Positions 34,573 through 43,816 of a stretch of 64,000 nt of DNA are shown here, piece after piece. Made by a program: the position numbers and the translations under genes. How positions within the stretch are numbered: position 1 is the first letter of the stretch; every line of letters starts with the position of its first letter. The DNA is taken from assembly GCF_042944905.1 (NCBI RefSeq), contig NZ_CP168496.1, forward strand, positions 1,674,001-1,738,000, in the 5' to 3' direction. The DNA comes from Psychrobacillus sp042944905. GTDB lineage: Bacteria > Bacillota > Bacilli > Bacillales_A > Planococcaceae. Under the pieces are notes generated by a model. The model saw only the letters and a list, made by a program, of their open reading frames with translations, was not told where the DNA came from and made no database searches.

Positions 34573-34941
34573 AAACGTTCCTCCCTCAATCCACTAAATA
34601 TTCAAATAATGGATAGTTAAACTATACATTAAATGACAATAATCGTCAATAATATGTCGATTTGAACTTAATATTTAATGCTTTCACTACCCATCAAAAA
34701 AATAAAAAGCAAGGTAATAAGTGAAAAGGTTTTAGATTCTTTCTCTATTTAAGTATTACCAAAAATGCAAAATTAAAATCACTTTCCCACCTATTGGACG
34801 AAAATGGAATTATTATTGATTTCTTAACACTTTTAGTTGAAGTGGAATGTTATAAAAAGTAGAAAGACTGCTCAATTAGCGGTCTTTTATGTGTTATTGT
34901 ATATAATGGAGAGAATGAATCCGTTTAAGGAGAAAGATAGT
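34573..34941. other. Divergent regulatory gap between cspD and ypgQ
   Basis: 369 bases, very AT-rich. The ypgQ reading frame is open from 34837, but the true start is 34942. It should hold both promoters and the cspD leader; I found no reliable hexamer pair. Confidence 0.5.
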
Positions 34942-35577
34942 ATGAATACATTAGAGCAATGCGAACAATTAGTAAAAGAAGTGTACAAGCATTTTGATGC
35001 AAGTCACGACTTTCAACATATTGAGAGAGTGAGAAAGAATGCATTAGAGATATTAGAAACGATCGATAATGCAGATCAAGAAGTTGTAGAGCTTGCTGTT
35101 TTACTGCATGATGTAAGTGATCCGAAATATGCCAAAGATCAGTTGAAATCAGAAGAAACACGCATCATTCAACTATTAAAATTACCAGATGAAAAAGTAG
35201 CTCATATTAAAGAAGTGATAAAATCCGTTTCTTTTAATGGAGGAAATGAACAACAACCTAAAACAATTGAAGCGGAAGTTGTTCGAGACGCGGATCGATT
35301 AGACGCAATAGGAGCAGTTGGAATTGCTCGAACTTTTGCATATGGCGGCACAAGAGGCAGAAAATTATATGATGCAAGTGAAACTCCTCGAGCTAATATG
35401 TCAGCAGAAGAATATCGTACAAAAGATACAGCATCCGTCACACACTTCTATGAAAAGCTACTTCTCTTGTCGGCAGGAATGATAACGGAAAAAGGAAAAG
35501 AACTTGCAACAGAAAGACATTCGTTTATGGAACTCTTTCTGCAAAACTTACGTAAAGAAACTGGGGAAATGCTATGA
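34942..35577 (+). CDS. ypgQ: HD-domain phosphohydrolase YpgQ
   Basis: 211 residues. HD-superfamily metal site: HDFQHIERV (first His), LLHDVSDPKY (His-Asp pair) and RDADRLDAIG (last Asp). YpgQ-type enzymes are metal-dependent phosphohydrolases reported to act on (deoxy)nucleoside triphosphates. ATG 34942 follows AAGGAG. Its stop overlaps the next gene (ATGA), so the two are coupled. Confidence 0.88.
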   Translation: MNTLEQCEQLVKEVYKHFDASHDFQHIERVRKNALEILETIDNADQEVVELAVLLHDVSDPKYAKDQLKSEETRIIQLLKLPDEKVAHIKEVIKSVSFNGGNEQQPKTIEAEVVRDADRLDAIGAVGIARTFAYGGTRGRKLYDASETPRANMSAEEYRTKDTASVTHFYEKLLLLSAGMITEKGKELATERHSFMELFLQNLRKETGEML

Positions 35578-37454
35578 GCCATTTAATTATTTCAAACTTA
35601 ACGAAAACAGTGGGTGAAAAAACACTTTTTCAAAATATATCCTTTACCATTAATAATCAGAATCATGCAGGATTAATAGGTATAAACGGGACTGGGAAAT
35701 CTACTTTCCTTTCCATTATTGCTGGTCAACTTGAAGCGGATTCGATTGACCGCGATCATCCAAACAAATATCGAATTGCTTATCTAGAACAGCAACCGAC
35801 TTTTGTTAAGGAAGAGACGGTTCTTCAAGCGGTATTTGGTGGAGATTCGCCAATATTAAAAATAAATCGTGAATATGAAGAAGCATTACTTGCATTAATG
35901 GAGGATTCTAACTCAACTGTACTACAAAATAAACTGATGGATTTACAATCACTAATGGACGATTTACAAGCGTGGGACGTAAATGCTCTTGCGAAAACAG
36001 CGTTAACAAAATTAGGAATCACGCAATTTGAAGATTCCGTTTTACATTTATCAGGTGGACAACAAAAAAGAGTAGCACTCGCAAAAGTGTTAATTGAACC
36101 AGCTGATTTACTACTATTAGATGAACCTACCAATCATTTGGACAAAGAGTCTACAGATTGGTTACAGGAAATGTTACAACGAGTGGAAGGAGCCATTATA
36201 TTTGTTACGCATGATCGTTACTTCCTAGACGCCGTGGCAACTCATATTTATGAGTTAGCGGATAAAACGTTATATACGCACTCTGGAAACTACGCGGATT
36301 ATTTAGAGTCGCGGGCAATTCGTGAGGAAATGAATGCATCTTCTCAACAGAAATTACAAAATTTGTATCGAAATGAGTTGAAATGGATTCGTAGAGGGGC
36401 AAAAGCTAGATCGACGAAACAGAAAGCTCGAAAAGATCGCTTTGAAGAAATTGGTTCAAAAATAGATCGCGATAATTCTAACCAGAACTTAGAAATGGAA
36501 CTTATGACGACTCGATTGGGTAAGCAAGTGTTGGAAGGAAAATCTATTTCAAAAGGTTTTGAAACCAAAAAGATAGTAGAAAATTTCAACTTTCTTCTTC
36601 AAGCTGGGAATCGAGTTGGAATTGTAGGTCCTAACGGTGTAGGGAAAAGTACTGTTCTAAAAATGTTAGCAGGAGAACTTCCAATGGATTCAGGCGAAAT
36701 AATAGTTGGATCTACTGTAAAACTCATGCATTTTACTCAACAGCTACCGGAAATGAATGAACAGACGAGAATGATTGAATATGTACGCGAATCATCTAAT
36801 TTAATCGAAACCGGTTCTGGAGAGAAATTTTCAGCTGCACAAATGCTAGAACGATTTTTGTTTCCATTAAACACACATGGAACACAAATAGGTAAGCTTT
36901 CAGGTGGGGAGAAAAAACGTCTAGTATTATTAAAAATGCTTATGGAGCAACCGAATGTTCTCTTACTCGACGAACCAACAAATGATTTAGATATTCAAAC
37001 ATTATCTGTGTTAGAAGATTTCATGGAAACTTTTCCTGGTGTCATTATTACTATTTCCCATGATCGATTTTTCTTAGATCGTATTGCGAAGAAACTTTGG
37101 GTATTGAGTGGCGATGGCTCAGTTAAAGAATGGTTGGGTATTTACTCGGATTATTTAGAAGAGAAAAAGATAAATCCTACAAAAATCGATGAAGTAAAAT
37201 TAGAAGAAGTGCAAGCTAAAACGACTAAAGAGAAGAAAAAACTTACTTATAAAGAGCAACGCGAATGGGAAACAATTGGAGCAGATATTGAGAAAACGGA
37301 AATACTAATTGTTGAATTAGAAGAAAGTTTGGCAAAGGCTGGTTCTGATTTTACACTGCTTCAAGAGGGAACTGTAAAATTGGATAATGCAAACAAAAAA
37401 TATGAGCAACTAATCGAGCGCTGGTCATACCTAGAGGAAATTGTTAATAGTTGA
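35574..37454 (+). CDS. ABC-F family ribosome-associated ATPase (YfmR/Uup-like)
   Basis: 626 residues with two ABC domains and no membrane helices. Walker A: GINGTGKST and GPNGVGKST. Signatures: LSGGQQKRVAL and LSGGEKKRLVL. Walker B: LLLDEPTNHLD and LLLDEPTNDLD. The Lys/Arg-rich linker (about 250-300) and a C-terminal coiled coil (about 545-620, KEQREWETIGADIEK) fit Uup/YfmR, which act on the ribosome during translation. Resistance-type ABC-F proteins are shorter at the C-terminus. Confidence 0.9.
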   Translation: MSHLIISNLTKTVGEKTLFQNISFTINNQNHAGLIGINGTGKSTFLSIIAGQLEADSIDRDHPNKYRIAYLEQQPTFVKEETVLQAVFGGDSPILKINREYEEALLALMEDSNSTVLQNKLMDLQSLMDDLQAWDVNALAKTALTKLGITQFEDSVLHLSGGQQKRVALAKVLIEPADLLLLDEPTNHLDKESTDWLQEMLQRVEGAIIFVTHDRYFLDAVATHIYELADKTLYTHSGNYADYLESRAIREEMNASSQQKLQNLYRNELKWIRRGAKARSTKQKARKDRFEEIGSKIDRDNSNQNLEMELMTTRLGKQVLEGKSISKGFETKKIVENFNFLLQAGNRVGIVGPNGVGKSTVLKMLAGELPMDSGEIIVGSTVKLMHFTQQLPEMNEQTRMIEYVRESSNLIETGSGEKFSAAQMLERFLFPLNTHGTQIGKLSGGEKKRLVLLKMLMEQPNVLLLDEPTNDLDIQTLSVLEDFMETFPGVIITISHDRFFLDRIAKKLWVLSGDGSVKEWLGIYSDYLEEKKINPTKIDEVKLEEVQAKTTKEKKKLTYKEQREWETIGADIEKTEILIVELEESLAKAGSDFTLLQEGTVKLDNANKKYEQLIERWSYLEEIVNS

Positions 37455-37474
37455 TTTTTATGGAGGGGAACTAA

Positions 37475-38587
37475 ATGAAAATAGTTACAATCGAGCCTAC
37501 GCCGAGTCCGAATACGATGAAAGTTGTGATAGATAAAGAGCTTCCTTTTGGTAAAAGTCATAATTATAAAAAAGATAACTTGGATGGTGCACCAAAGGAA
37601 ATTCAAGAAATATTTAAAATTGAAGGTATTAAAGGTATTTATCATGTTGCAGATTTTTTTGCAGTGGAGAGAAATGCAAAGTTTTCATGGGAGCCTATTT
37701 TAGCCTCAGTTGAAAATGTCTTTGGAGCGGAAAATGAAGAAAATTCACTAGAAAAACCACTGGAGCATTATGGAGAATTATATGTGCATGTCCAACAATA
37801 TAAAGGAATTCCACTTCAAGTGAAAGTATTTGATAGTGAATCAGAGTCCAGATATGGATTATCTGAGCGTTTTATAAAAGCTTTAGACGTAGCGATGGAA
37901 GGCGACAAAGAAAACTATCTATTGCTTCGTAAATGGGTAGATTTTGGTGTTCGTTACGGTGATCAAAAAGAAATTGGAGAACAATTAGTAAAAGAGCTAG
38001 AAGCAACATTTCCACAAAGTAAACTGCAACAACTATTAGAGGATAAAGACAATCCATCAGAAGAGAAGTCAGCTGTTCGAGTTCCATTTACCCTAGAACA
38101 ATTTGAAGTCGGTGAATGGGAACAAAGATTTCAACTTTTAAATAATTTAATTAATCCAGAAAAGGAAGATTTACCGATATTAGCAAAAGCAGTTCAAGAT
38201 GAACAAGTATCCATTCGTCGATTAGCGACTGTTTACTTAGGGCTAATAGAGGACGAGGCTGTTATCCCTTACTTAGAAACTGCTTTAAAGGATAAAAGCG
38301 CTGCAGTTCGTAGGACAGCTGGAGATGCAATGAGTGATTTAGGATATGAGCAATTTGCTGCAGCGATGAAAGTTGCCTTATTTGACAAAAACAAACTTGT
38401 TCGCTGGAGAGCAGCGATGTACTTCTATGAAATAGGAACTGTAGAGGATCTATCCGTATTGAAAGAAGCAATGGATGATAAAGAATATGAAGTAAAATTA
38501 CAAATACGAATGGCCATTGTTAGAATTGAACAAGGCGAAGAAGCAAAGGGATCAGTTTGGAAACAAATGAACGAGGCACGAAAATAA
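37475..38587 (+). CDS. ypgR: CvfC/YpgR-like protein: Nfu N-terminal domain plus HEAT repeats
   Basis: 370 residues. Residues 1-90 are an Nfu-N-like domain (EPTPSPNTMKVVID, then GIKGIYHVADFFAVER), as in iron-sulfur scaffold proteins but without the CxxC domain. From about 210 it carries HEAT-like helical repeats (EDEAVIPYLETALKD; AAVRRTAGDAMSDLG). It matches conserved virulence factor C of staphylococci. Follows ypgQ and the ABC-F gene in one probable operon. Confidence 0.87.
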   Translation: MKIVTIEPTPSPNTMKVVIDKELPFGKSHNYKKDNLDGAPKEIQEIFKIEGIKGIYHVADFFAVERNAKFSWEPILASVENVFGAENEENSLEKPLEHYGELYVHVQQYKGIPLQVKVFDSESESRYGLSERFIKALDVAMEGDKENYLLLRKWVDFGVRYGDQKEIGEQLVKELEATFPQSKLQQLLEDKDNPSEEKSAVRVPFTLEQFEVGEWEQRFQLLNNLINPEKEDLPILAKAVQDEQVSIRRLATVYLGLIEDEAVIPYLETALKDKSAAVRRTAGDAMSDLGYEQFAAAMKVALFDKNKLVRWRAAMYFYEIGTVEDLSVLKEAMDDKEYEVKLQIRMAIVRIEQGEEAKGSVWKQMNEARK

Positions 38588-38605
38588 AGAATAGAATATA
38601 AACGT

Positions 38606-38646
38606 AAAAGAAGAAGCTTTTTGTCTAACAAAAAGCTTCTTCTTTT
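38606..38646 (+). terminator. Terminator of the ypgQ-ypgR operon
   Basis: A 19-bp perfect stem starting AAAAGAAGAAGC, with T-rich end. Confidence 0.92.
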
Positions 38647-38710
38647 ATCACTTTTTTTTGAAAGGCAAGTTGATCTTGTCTGAGTATTTTTTCAAAGAAA
38701 CAATTTCAGC

Positions 38711-39592
38711 TTATTTTTGCAGAAAATAAGCTAGTATAAAATGCTGGAATCTTTTAGCAGCAGGGGATAGATAACGATTTTTTCCAATAGCCATACCAAT
38801 GACACGTTCGCATGTCATATCATTTATGCGTAATTTTATCATCTTGTTTGCATTTAACTCCCCGCCATCAGGTAGAATAGAAAAACCTAATCCTGCTGCG
38901 ACAAAGCCTGCTACCGTTGCTACTTCATCTCCTTCAAAAGAAATATTAGGTTGTATTCCTAATTTCTCGAAAATTTCGTCCGTTGTGTTACGAAGTGCAT
39001 ATCCTTTTTTCATTGAAACAAAGGACTCATTTGCTATTTCTTTTAATGAAATACTCTTTCGATTAGAAAGGGGATGATTAATTGGAACAATCACATACAA
39101 CTCATCACGCCATAATTCTGTCCATTCAATTTGCGTTTCATTGTCCAAAGATGCGAGCAAGCAAAGATCCAATTCACCTGATTTTAATTGTTTTAATTGC
39201 GTATGTGTATGATTTTGTTTAAGTTGAAACCTTATATGTGGATACTCTTGATGAAATGCTCGAATTATGTTTGGAACAGAGCTAGTGCCGAGCGTGTGCA
39301 AAAAGCCAAGTGACACCTCCCCTTGCTCTGGATTAGTTAATTGCAATATTTCTTCCAATCCCTCATCTAGTTCCCTCATAATTCGGTTCACTCGATGGAG
39401 AAACATTTCCCCGTATCGATTTAACACAATCGATCGTCCTTGTCTATCAAATAGTGGTACCCCAATTTCTTCCTCTAACCCTGCTATAGAACGACTTAAA
39501 GCAGGTTGTGAAATAGACAGCATTTCCGCTGCACGTGTCATATGTTGAACCTTTGCTACCGTTTGGAAATATTCTAGACGTTGCCACTCCAC
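38711..39592 (-). CDS. LysR-family transcriptional regulator
   Basis: 293 residues, family length. Winged HTH at the N-terminus: VQHMTRAAEMLSISQPALSRSIAGLEEEIG. The effector domain follows (VSLGFLHTLGT, then AAGLGFSILPD). Divergent from a carboxylesterase gene, with an LTTR-type palindrome in between, so it probably regulates itself and the esterase. Inducer unknown. Confidence 0.9.
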   Translation of the reverse strand: MEWQRLEYFQTVAKVQHMTRAAEMLSISQPALSRSIAGLEEEIGVPLFDRQGRSIVLNRYGEMFLHRVNRIMRELDEGLEEILQLTNPEQGEVSLGFLHTLGTSSVPNIIRAFHQEYPHIRFQLKQNHTHTQLKQLKSGELDLCLLASLDNETQIEWTELWRDELYVIVPINHPLSNRKSISLKEIANESFVSMKKGYALRNTTDEIFEKLGIQPNISFEGDEVATVAGFVAAGLGFSILPDGGELNANKMIKLRINDMTCERVIGMAIGKNRYLSPAAKRFQHFILAYFLQK

Positions 39593-39614
39593 TTTCTAAC
39601 CCCCTAAACTCTAT

Positions 39615-39633
39615 TGATGCATTTTTTGCATCA
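39615..39633. promoter_or_regulatory. Candidate LysR operator
   Basis: Palindrome TGATGCA / TGCATCA with a 5-base T spacer; its core TGCATTTTTTGCA is an exact T-N11-A LysR-type motif, 23 bases before the lysR start in the divergent gap. Confidence 0.6.
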
Positions 39634-39727
39634 TAATGATAAGAATAATAGATTATACATTATTGATTGTCAATGATAGTATTAGCTCATTATAGTAAAG
39701 CTTTAACTAAATAAAGGGGATATACAG

Positions 39728-40489
39728 ATGAAATTAGTGGCACCTAAATCTTTTACGTTCGAAGGCGGAAATCGAGCTGTATTATTACTGCATGGTTTTA
39801 CAGGAAGTACGAAAGATGTTAAAAGATTAGGAGAATATTTGCAAAAAAGAGGCTACACATGTCATGCACCAATGTATAAAGGGCATGGGGGAACCCCTGA
39901 AGAATTATTACAAACGACTCCAACTGACTGGTGGCAGGATGTTGTTAAAGGATATCATTATTTACAAGACCTTGGTTATGAAGAAATTGCGGTAGCTGGG
40001 ATATCATTAGGTGGTGTGTTTTCCTTAAAAATAGCAGAAGAATTTCCAGTAAAAGCAGTTGTATCGATGTGTGCTCCAGTTAAAAGGAATAGCACGGAAG
40101 GTTTATTCGATCGATTATATAACTACGCAAAAATTTATAAATCTTTTGAGGGAAAATCAAAAGAAGTAATTATAGAAGAACTTGAAGTACTTAAATCCTT
40201 ACCGAGAAATTCTTTTAATAGTGTTCAATCAATAACTGAAAATACATGTCACGATTTACATACTATTACATCACCAACCCTCGTGCTTCAGGGAGCATTA
40301 GACGATGTAATTTATCAAGAAAGTGCATCGTTTATTCTGGATCAAGTAGAAACAAATGAAAAAGAAATCATTTGGTATAAAGAGTCTGGTCATATAATTA
40401 CGACGGGGAAAGAAAAAGATAAAGTATGTGAAGATGTATTTACATTTTTAAATGAAATAGAGTGGTCAGATACTACTTTGCAAATTTAA
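39728..40489 (+). CDS. Carboxylesterase, Est30/YvaK-like alpha/beta hydrolase
   Basis: 253 residues. Oxyanion region LLLHGFTGSTKDV, nucleophile elbow AGISLGG (Ser), acid in QGALDDVIY (Asp) and catalytic His in KESGHIIT. It closely resembles the monoglyceride lipase/Est30 group of bacilli, which hydrolyses short- to medium-chain esters. AAGGGG precedes the ATG. Divergent LysR gene suggests regulation. Confidence 0.88.
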   Translation: MKLVAPKSFTFEGGNRAVLLLHGFTGSTKDVKRLGEYLQKRGYTCHAPMYKGHGGTPEELLQTTPTDWWQDVVKGYHYLQDLGYEEIAVAGISLGGVFSLKIAEEFPVKAVVSMCAPVKRNSTEGLFDRLYNYAKIYKSFEGKSKEVIIEELEVLKSLPRNSFNSVQSITENTCHDLHTITSPTLVLQGALDDVIYQESASFILDQVETNEKEIIWYKESGHIITTGKEKDKVCEDVFTFLNEIEWSDTTLQI

Positions 40490-40501
40490 TAGAAACCTTG
40501 T

Positions 40502-40548
40502 CTTCGGTAGAAGCACTTTTAACAAGTGCTTCTACCGAAGATTTTTTT
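40502..40548 (+). terminator. Terminator of the esterase gene
   Basis: A 17-bp perfect stem (CTTCGGTAGAAGCACTT and complement), then seven T. Confidence 0.93.
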
Positions 40549-40625
40549 GTCTATATAGATAAAAATGAGTAAATTATTGAAAACTAGTGAATAATAAAAA
40601 GACTTTAGAGAGAAGAGGGAGTTAC

Positions 40626-40877
40626 ATGCATAAAGAAGTGACAAATCAAGAACAAAAAATAAAGGAAGAACTTCATATAACTTATTATTTTACTATAGTT
40701 TTCACTATATTAGGAACTTTGTTTATTCATTATGTGTTGAGTATTAAAATGGAGCAAATAAGTATATTTTCAATTTTACTTTCATTGACAGCAGGCGGAA
40801 TACCTTTTGGAGTTATTGGTGCATTTATTGACTATAAAATTTCTGAATACAGGAGAAAGTATAGTAAAATCGCTTAA
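40626..40877 (+). CDS. Small two-helix membrane protein, unknown
   Basis: 83 residues: charged N-terminus (about 20), two hydrophobic helices (YYFTIVFTILGTLFIHYVL and LLSLTAGGIPFGVIGAFI) and a basic tail. No family recognised. ATG 40626 follows GGGAG; the upstream start at 40587 has no site. Confidence 0.6.
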   Translation: MHKEVTNQEQKIKEELHITYYFTIVFTILGTLFIHYVLSIKMEQISIFSILLSLTAGGIPFGVIGAFIDYKISEYRRKYSKIA

Positions 40878-40976
40878 TTATAGTATTCAGAACTGATATT
40901 TTTCTTTTGTTTAAACTAATAGTGAACAATATGCAACAGGAGAATATAATAAATATGTGGAGAGGTGGGTGGAAAA

Positions 40977-41147
40977 ATGAATCAAGAATTAATTAATCAA
41001 GAATTATTAAATGAAGAAAGAGCTAGATTGATTGGTAATCTTTTTTCGTTAGGGGGTTCCATTTTATTTTTAATCGGTACGATTGTTGCAACAATGGTAA
41101 CTTATCGTGCAATAAACAGATTGCAGTCACAGGTCGAGTTAATATAA
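40977..41147 (+). CDS. Very small membrane protein, unknown
   Basis: 56 residues: Asn/Glu-rich head (NQELINQELLNEERARL) followed by one hydrophobic helix (LGGSILFLIGTIVATMV). AGAGGTGGGTGG lies just before the ATG. No family recognised. Possibly co-transcribed with the gene before or after. Confidence 0.6.
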   Translation: MNQELINQELLNEERARLIGNLFSLGGSILFLIGTIVATMVTYRAINRLQSQVELI

Positions 41148-41294
41148 AATGGTGTAAATGAACTATTGAGCACCTAGAATGGTGCTTTTTTCTTTTATTT
41201 GGTTGAAATAGAGAACAGAGGTATTGCATATCATTTCAAGTTAGGTTTACAATGTATTATTCTTAGTATTAAATCCTGTAGAGGAGGAATTTAG

Positions 41295-41720
41295 ATGAGG
41301 TTTATTAAAGTGCTTTTTGGTTTAGTCGTTGTTATTGCTTTAATTGGACTTGCAGCGTATTATTCTGTGCCCAAACTAGTTGCGGATCAGGTAATGGAAA
41401 AGGTAGCGGTAGAACTTCAAAATAGCGGTCAGCTGGAAAGTATTAAAAAAGAAATCAATAGTGATCCTCAATTACAGGCGTTTATTGAAGAAGGAAAAAA
41501 TGTAGATAATAGTAAACTACCTTTTCAAACGAAAGAAGAAGCAACGAGGCTACTGATAAAAAAGTTTAAAATAAGTGACTTAAAAGAATTTCAAGCAAAA
41601 GCCCAAAGTGGTATAACTGAGAAAGATAAACAAGAAATTTTTAATAAGCTTGAAAATAATTTGACGGCAGAAGAAATGTTAGCGTTGAAGGTTTTAGCGT
41701 ATAAGGAACTTTCTAAGTAA
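41295..41720 (+). CDS. Membrane-anchored hypothetical protein
   Basis: 141 residues. One N-terminal helix (VLFGLVVVIALIGLAAYYS) anchors a helical, Lys/Glu-rich outside domain. No known domain seen. A good GAGGAGG site precedes the ATG, supporting a real gene. Function unknown. Confidence 0.7.
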   Translation: MRFIKVLFGLVVVIALIGLAAYYSVPKLVADQVMEKVAVELQNSGQLESIKKEINSDPQLQAFIEEGKNVDNSKLPFQTKEEATRLLIKKFKISDLKEFQAKAQSGITEKDKQEIFNKLENNLTAEEMLALKVLAYKELSK

Positions 41721-41826
41721 ATTATATTTTGTGACGTGTATTAAATCTGGTGGGTTGTCCTACAATATCTGCTGAAAATGGAAAGCAGTTCTAACTGAAA
41801 AGTCTACCTTTTTCTTGTAAGAGTAT

Positions 41827-41853
41827 AAAAAGACAGGTCATGAAAGCCTGTCT
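41827..41853 (-). terminator. Terminator of yjcZ copy 3
   Basis: Stem AGACAGG / CCTGTCT with T-run on the minus strand. The same stem sequence ends yjcZ copy 4. Confidence 0.75.
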
Positions 41854-41905
41854 CAGATAACTGAAGATTTCTGTTTTAAGTTTAAAGAAGGTCCTTACAT
41901 ATATC

Positions 41906-42091
41906 TCAACAGTCAACATCATTTCCAACCCTATTGTTGGCGGTTGCGGCAATAATAATTAAAAGAATAAATAAAACAACAATTAAAGCGAATCCTGATC
42001 CAAGTCCGTTCCCAGGTCTGTATCCAGGTCCAGTTCCACAACCACAGCCACAACCATTTCCATATCCATAACCATAACCTGCATTTACCAT
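41906..42091 (-). CDS. YjcZ-family small sporulation membrane protein (copy 3)
   Basis: 61 residues: Gly/Tyr/Cys-rich head (GYGYGYGNGCGCGCGTG), then the conserved helix FALIVVLFILLIIIAAT and a longer tail (NNRVGNDVDC). The Cys-Gly repeats are unique among the five copies and could cross-link or bind metal. AGGAGG lies before the ATG. Confidence 0.85.
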   Translation of the reverse strand: MVNAGYGYGYGNGCGCGCGTGPGYRPGNGLGSGFALIVVLFILLIIIAATANNRVGNDVDC

Positions 42092-42399
42092 TTGTACACC
42101 TCCTATATAACGAGATGTTTTATCCTATGTCATTAATAAATGTTTGTCTGGTTCATTTGTTTAGTTTTTAGAACTAATTCTTCATTTACTGGAAGCATGC
42201 TCATCAGTTTCGACCTTAAGACATGGCTTATCCAAGCCTACAGCGGAATTACCAGTACCTATCGCCATTCTCTAAGCAACTACCAAGCCATCCGCACCAA
42301 AAAGGCTACTATTCTATCGAGTAGTAGACAAAAACCATTGCCTACCTATTAGTCTTGAGAGGATTAGGTTAAATGCTTAATGTATTGGGATTAATTTAC
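42092..42399. other. Gap with no supported gene between yjcZ copy 3 and the coiled-coil gene
   Basis: A 70-residue plus-strand frame at 42140-42352 has no ribosome site and no recognisable domain. The stretch 42190-42350 is richer in C and G than its surroundings and may be leftover foreign DNA. Confidence 0.4.
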
Positions 42400-42666
42400 C
42401 TACAGCCAATGATGTCTCCTGTTGTTTAGTTGAATTTTTAGCCTTTCATTTTCGGCGGTTAAATGGTCAATCTGTTGCTGCATGCTTCTATATTCATCAT
42501 TATCACCTTTTTCTTGAGGTTCTTCTTCTAATGCAAGTACTGAAGCAATACTTGCTATAGCATCGCCAATTTTAGCTATTGCTTCACCAATGACGGCAAG
42601 TTTTTCGGCTTGACTCTCTGTTTGGAGGTTTTGGCCATTTTGACCAAAGCTTTTATTGAATTTCAA
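42400..42666 (-). CDS. Small coiled-coil protein, unknown
   Basis: 88 residues. A helical Ala/Ile-rich stretch with seven-residue periodicity (IGEAIAKIGDAIASIASVLAL), then an acidic linker and a second coiled coil (MQQQIDHLTAENERLKIQ). The start is TTG 42666, eight bases after GGAGG. It lies between two yjcZ genes on the same strand, so a sporulation link is possible. No family recognised. Confidence 0.65.
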   Translation of the reverse strand: MKFNKSFGQNGQNLQTESQAEKLAVIGEAIAKIGDAIASIASVLALEEEPQEKGDNDEYRSMQQQIDHLTAENERLKIQLNNRRHHWL

Positions 42667-42757
42667 ATTGTTAGCCTCCAGTACTATGTGAACTAATAGT
42701 TTATTTTATGCTTTATATATTTTTGGGTGAAGAAATACTTGAACTTCTGTGTATAAC

Positions 42758-42785
42758 TAAAAAAGACAGGTTTTATGACCTGTCT
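42758..42785 (-). terminator. Terminator of yjcZ copy 4
   Basis: Stem AGACAGG / CCTGTCT with T-run on the minus strand, 16 bases past the gene's stop. Confidence 0.75.
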
Positions 42786-42800
42786 CAGTTGTACAGCAGA

Positions 42801-42944
42801 TTAGCAACCATAACCGTTGCCGTAGTTTAAGAAAGTTGCCCCAACAATAATTAATAGAATAAACAGAACGACTAGTAAAGCGAATCCTGAACCGTAACCA
42901 TGTCCTGCATATCCTGGTCCACAAACATTACCAGCATAACCCAT
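42801..42944 (-). CDS. YjcZ-family small sporulation membrane protein (copy 4)
   Basis: 47 residues: Gly/Tyr head (GYAGNVCGPGYAGHGYG), conserved helix FALLVVLFILLIIVGA and tail NYGNGYGC. AGGAGGTG precedes the ATG. Its terminator matches that of copy 3, so the two are a duplicated unit. Too short for usual gene finders. Confidence 0.86.
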   Translation of the reverse strand: MGYAGNVCGPGYAGHGYGSGFALLVVLFILLIIVGATFLNYGNGYGC

Positions 42945-43032
42945 CTTGTGCACCTCCTAAATCGGGATAGTTCATTCTATGTCAATGATGGATATTGGAC
43001 TGATTCATTCGTTTAGTTTTAAAAAGATGTTT

Positions 43033-43340
43033 TAAACCACCGGAGCACAATCAGGGAGATATGACGAGTTAGCTAATGAATCTGCCAAACCGTGAACAGG
43101 TTTAGGAACAGGTGGTACATTCCAACGAATTTACCTGTTGCAACATCTAATCTTAAGATCGTGAGTAAAGATCTAAGTGGTGAAATAGTTGGAATCAAAA
43201 ACACAGATACCAAAGCGGTTAGTTTGAATGGCTGCACATTTGATTCCATAGTAGGTAACCAAACATTTTATTTCCCTAATTATTCACTTGCAACAGGAAA
43301 AACTGTTTATATAAATGTTAGTTCTTTGCTTGAAAATTAA
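43033..43340 (+). pseudogene. Remnant of an extracellular nuclease-like protein with a lamin-tail domain
   Basis: A frame at about 43128-43340 reads as a lamin-tail (LTD) domain: LKIVSKDLSGEIVGIKNTD, then SIVGNQTFYFPNYSLATGKTVYI. Just upstream in another frame is GRYDELANESAKP followed by a stop, which resembles the end of a thermonuclease domain. Frameshifts separate the parts and the front is gone. In bacilli LTD tails occur on secreted nucleases. Nothing functional is left. Confidence 0.6.
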
Positions 43341-43361
43341 AAAAATAAAATACAATTACAA

Positions 43362-43396
43362 GAACTGCTCACTTAATTGTGTGCGGGGCTTTTTAT
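43362..43396 (+). terminator. Weak terminator before SOS cassette copy A
   Basis: Imperfect stem GCTCAC / GTGTGC (one G-T pair), then GGGGCTTTTTATTTGT. The sequence from GGGGCTTTTT on matches the region before cassette copy C. Confidence 0.45.
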
Positions 43397-43431
43397 TTGT
43401 TCAAAAACAGAATTATTTGCTAGGTGCATAA

Positions 43432-43445
43432 AAAACATACGTTCT
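43432..43445. promoter_or_regulatory. LexA-like SOS box, cassette copy A
   Basis: AAAACATACGTTCT; its complement matches the Bacillus box CGAACRNRYGTTYC at 12 of 14 positions. It sits just before TATAGT (43448-43453), a likely -10. Confidence 0.55.
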
Positions 43446-43475
43446 CATATAGTGAATAAAAAGGAGAAGTCGAAT

Positions 43476-43697
43476 GTGCGTATAAATATTTTGAAGTGTT
43501 TAGACCGAGGACAGATAGCAGACATGATTTACATAGCGAATAACGGTGAAATCAGTAAAAGGCGAGTAAAGGTATTGAGTGTGGACGATACTACTTTCGA
43601 AGCTCATTGCTTCAAACGAAAAGCTAAAAGGATGTTTAAAATAGAGAACGTACTCGCATTTGTTCCTGTTACTCATAATGAAAGGAACGTGATCTAA
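43476..43697 (+). CDS. Small basic protein of the SOS/YolD cassette, copy A
   Basis: 73 residues, basic. Shared core with copies B and C: GEISKRRVKVL, then FEAHCFKRKAKRMFKIENVLAFVPV, a WYL-like beta pattern. The start is GTG 43476 after AAGGAG; the earlier ATG lacks a site. In bacilli such proteins precede YolD proteins in prophage ends; function unknown, LexA control likely. Its yolD partner here is broken. Confidence 0.65.
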   Translation: MRINILKCLDRGQIADMIYIANNGEISKRRVKVLSVDDTTFEAHCFKRKAKRMFKIENVLAFVPVTHNERNVI

Positions 43698-43816
43698 TAG
43701 CCTATTTCGATGAAATGATGGATAATCCGGAATTATCAAGAGTAGTGAACAGAGGATCTAAAAAGTGGGTAGTATACCCTCCTTTCTGTATGGCATTGAA
43801 ATACCAAATTAAATAA
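43697..43816 (+). pseudogene. Truncated yolD, cassette copy A
   Basis: Overlapping the stop of the preceding gene, the frame reads AYFDEMMDNPELSRVVNRGSKKWV and then leaves YolD similarity (YPPFC). The start codon is ATA where copy B has ATG. Copy C shows what the full protein looks like. Dead. Confidence 0.7.

Noticed and set aside
42140..42352. 70-residue ORF with slightly different base composition
   Set aside because: No ribosome site, no domain, and no similarity I could recognise; kept only as a note on the gap.
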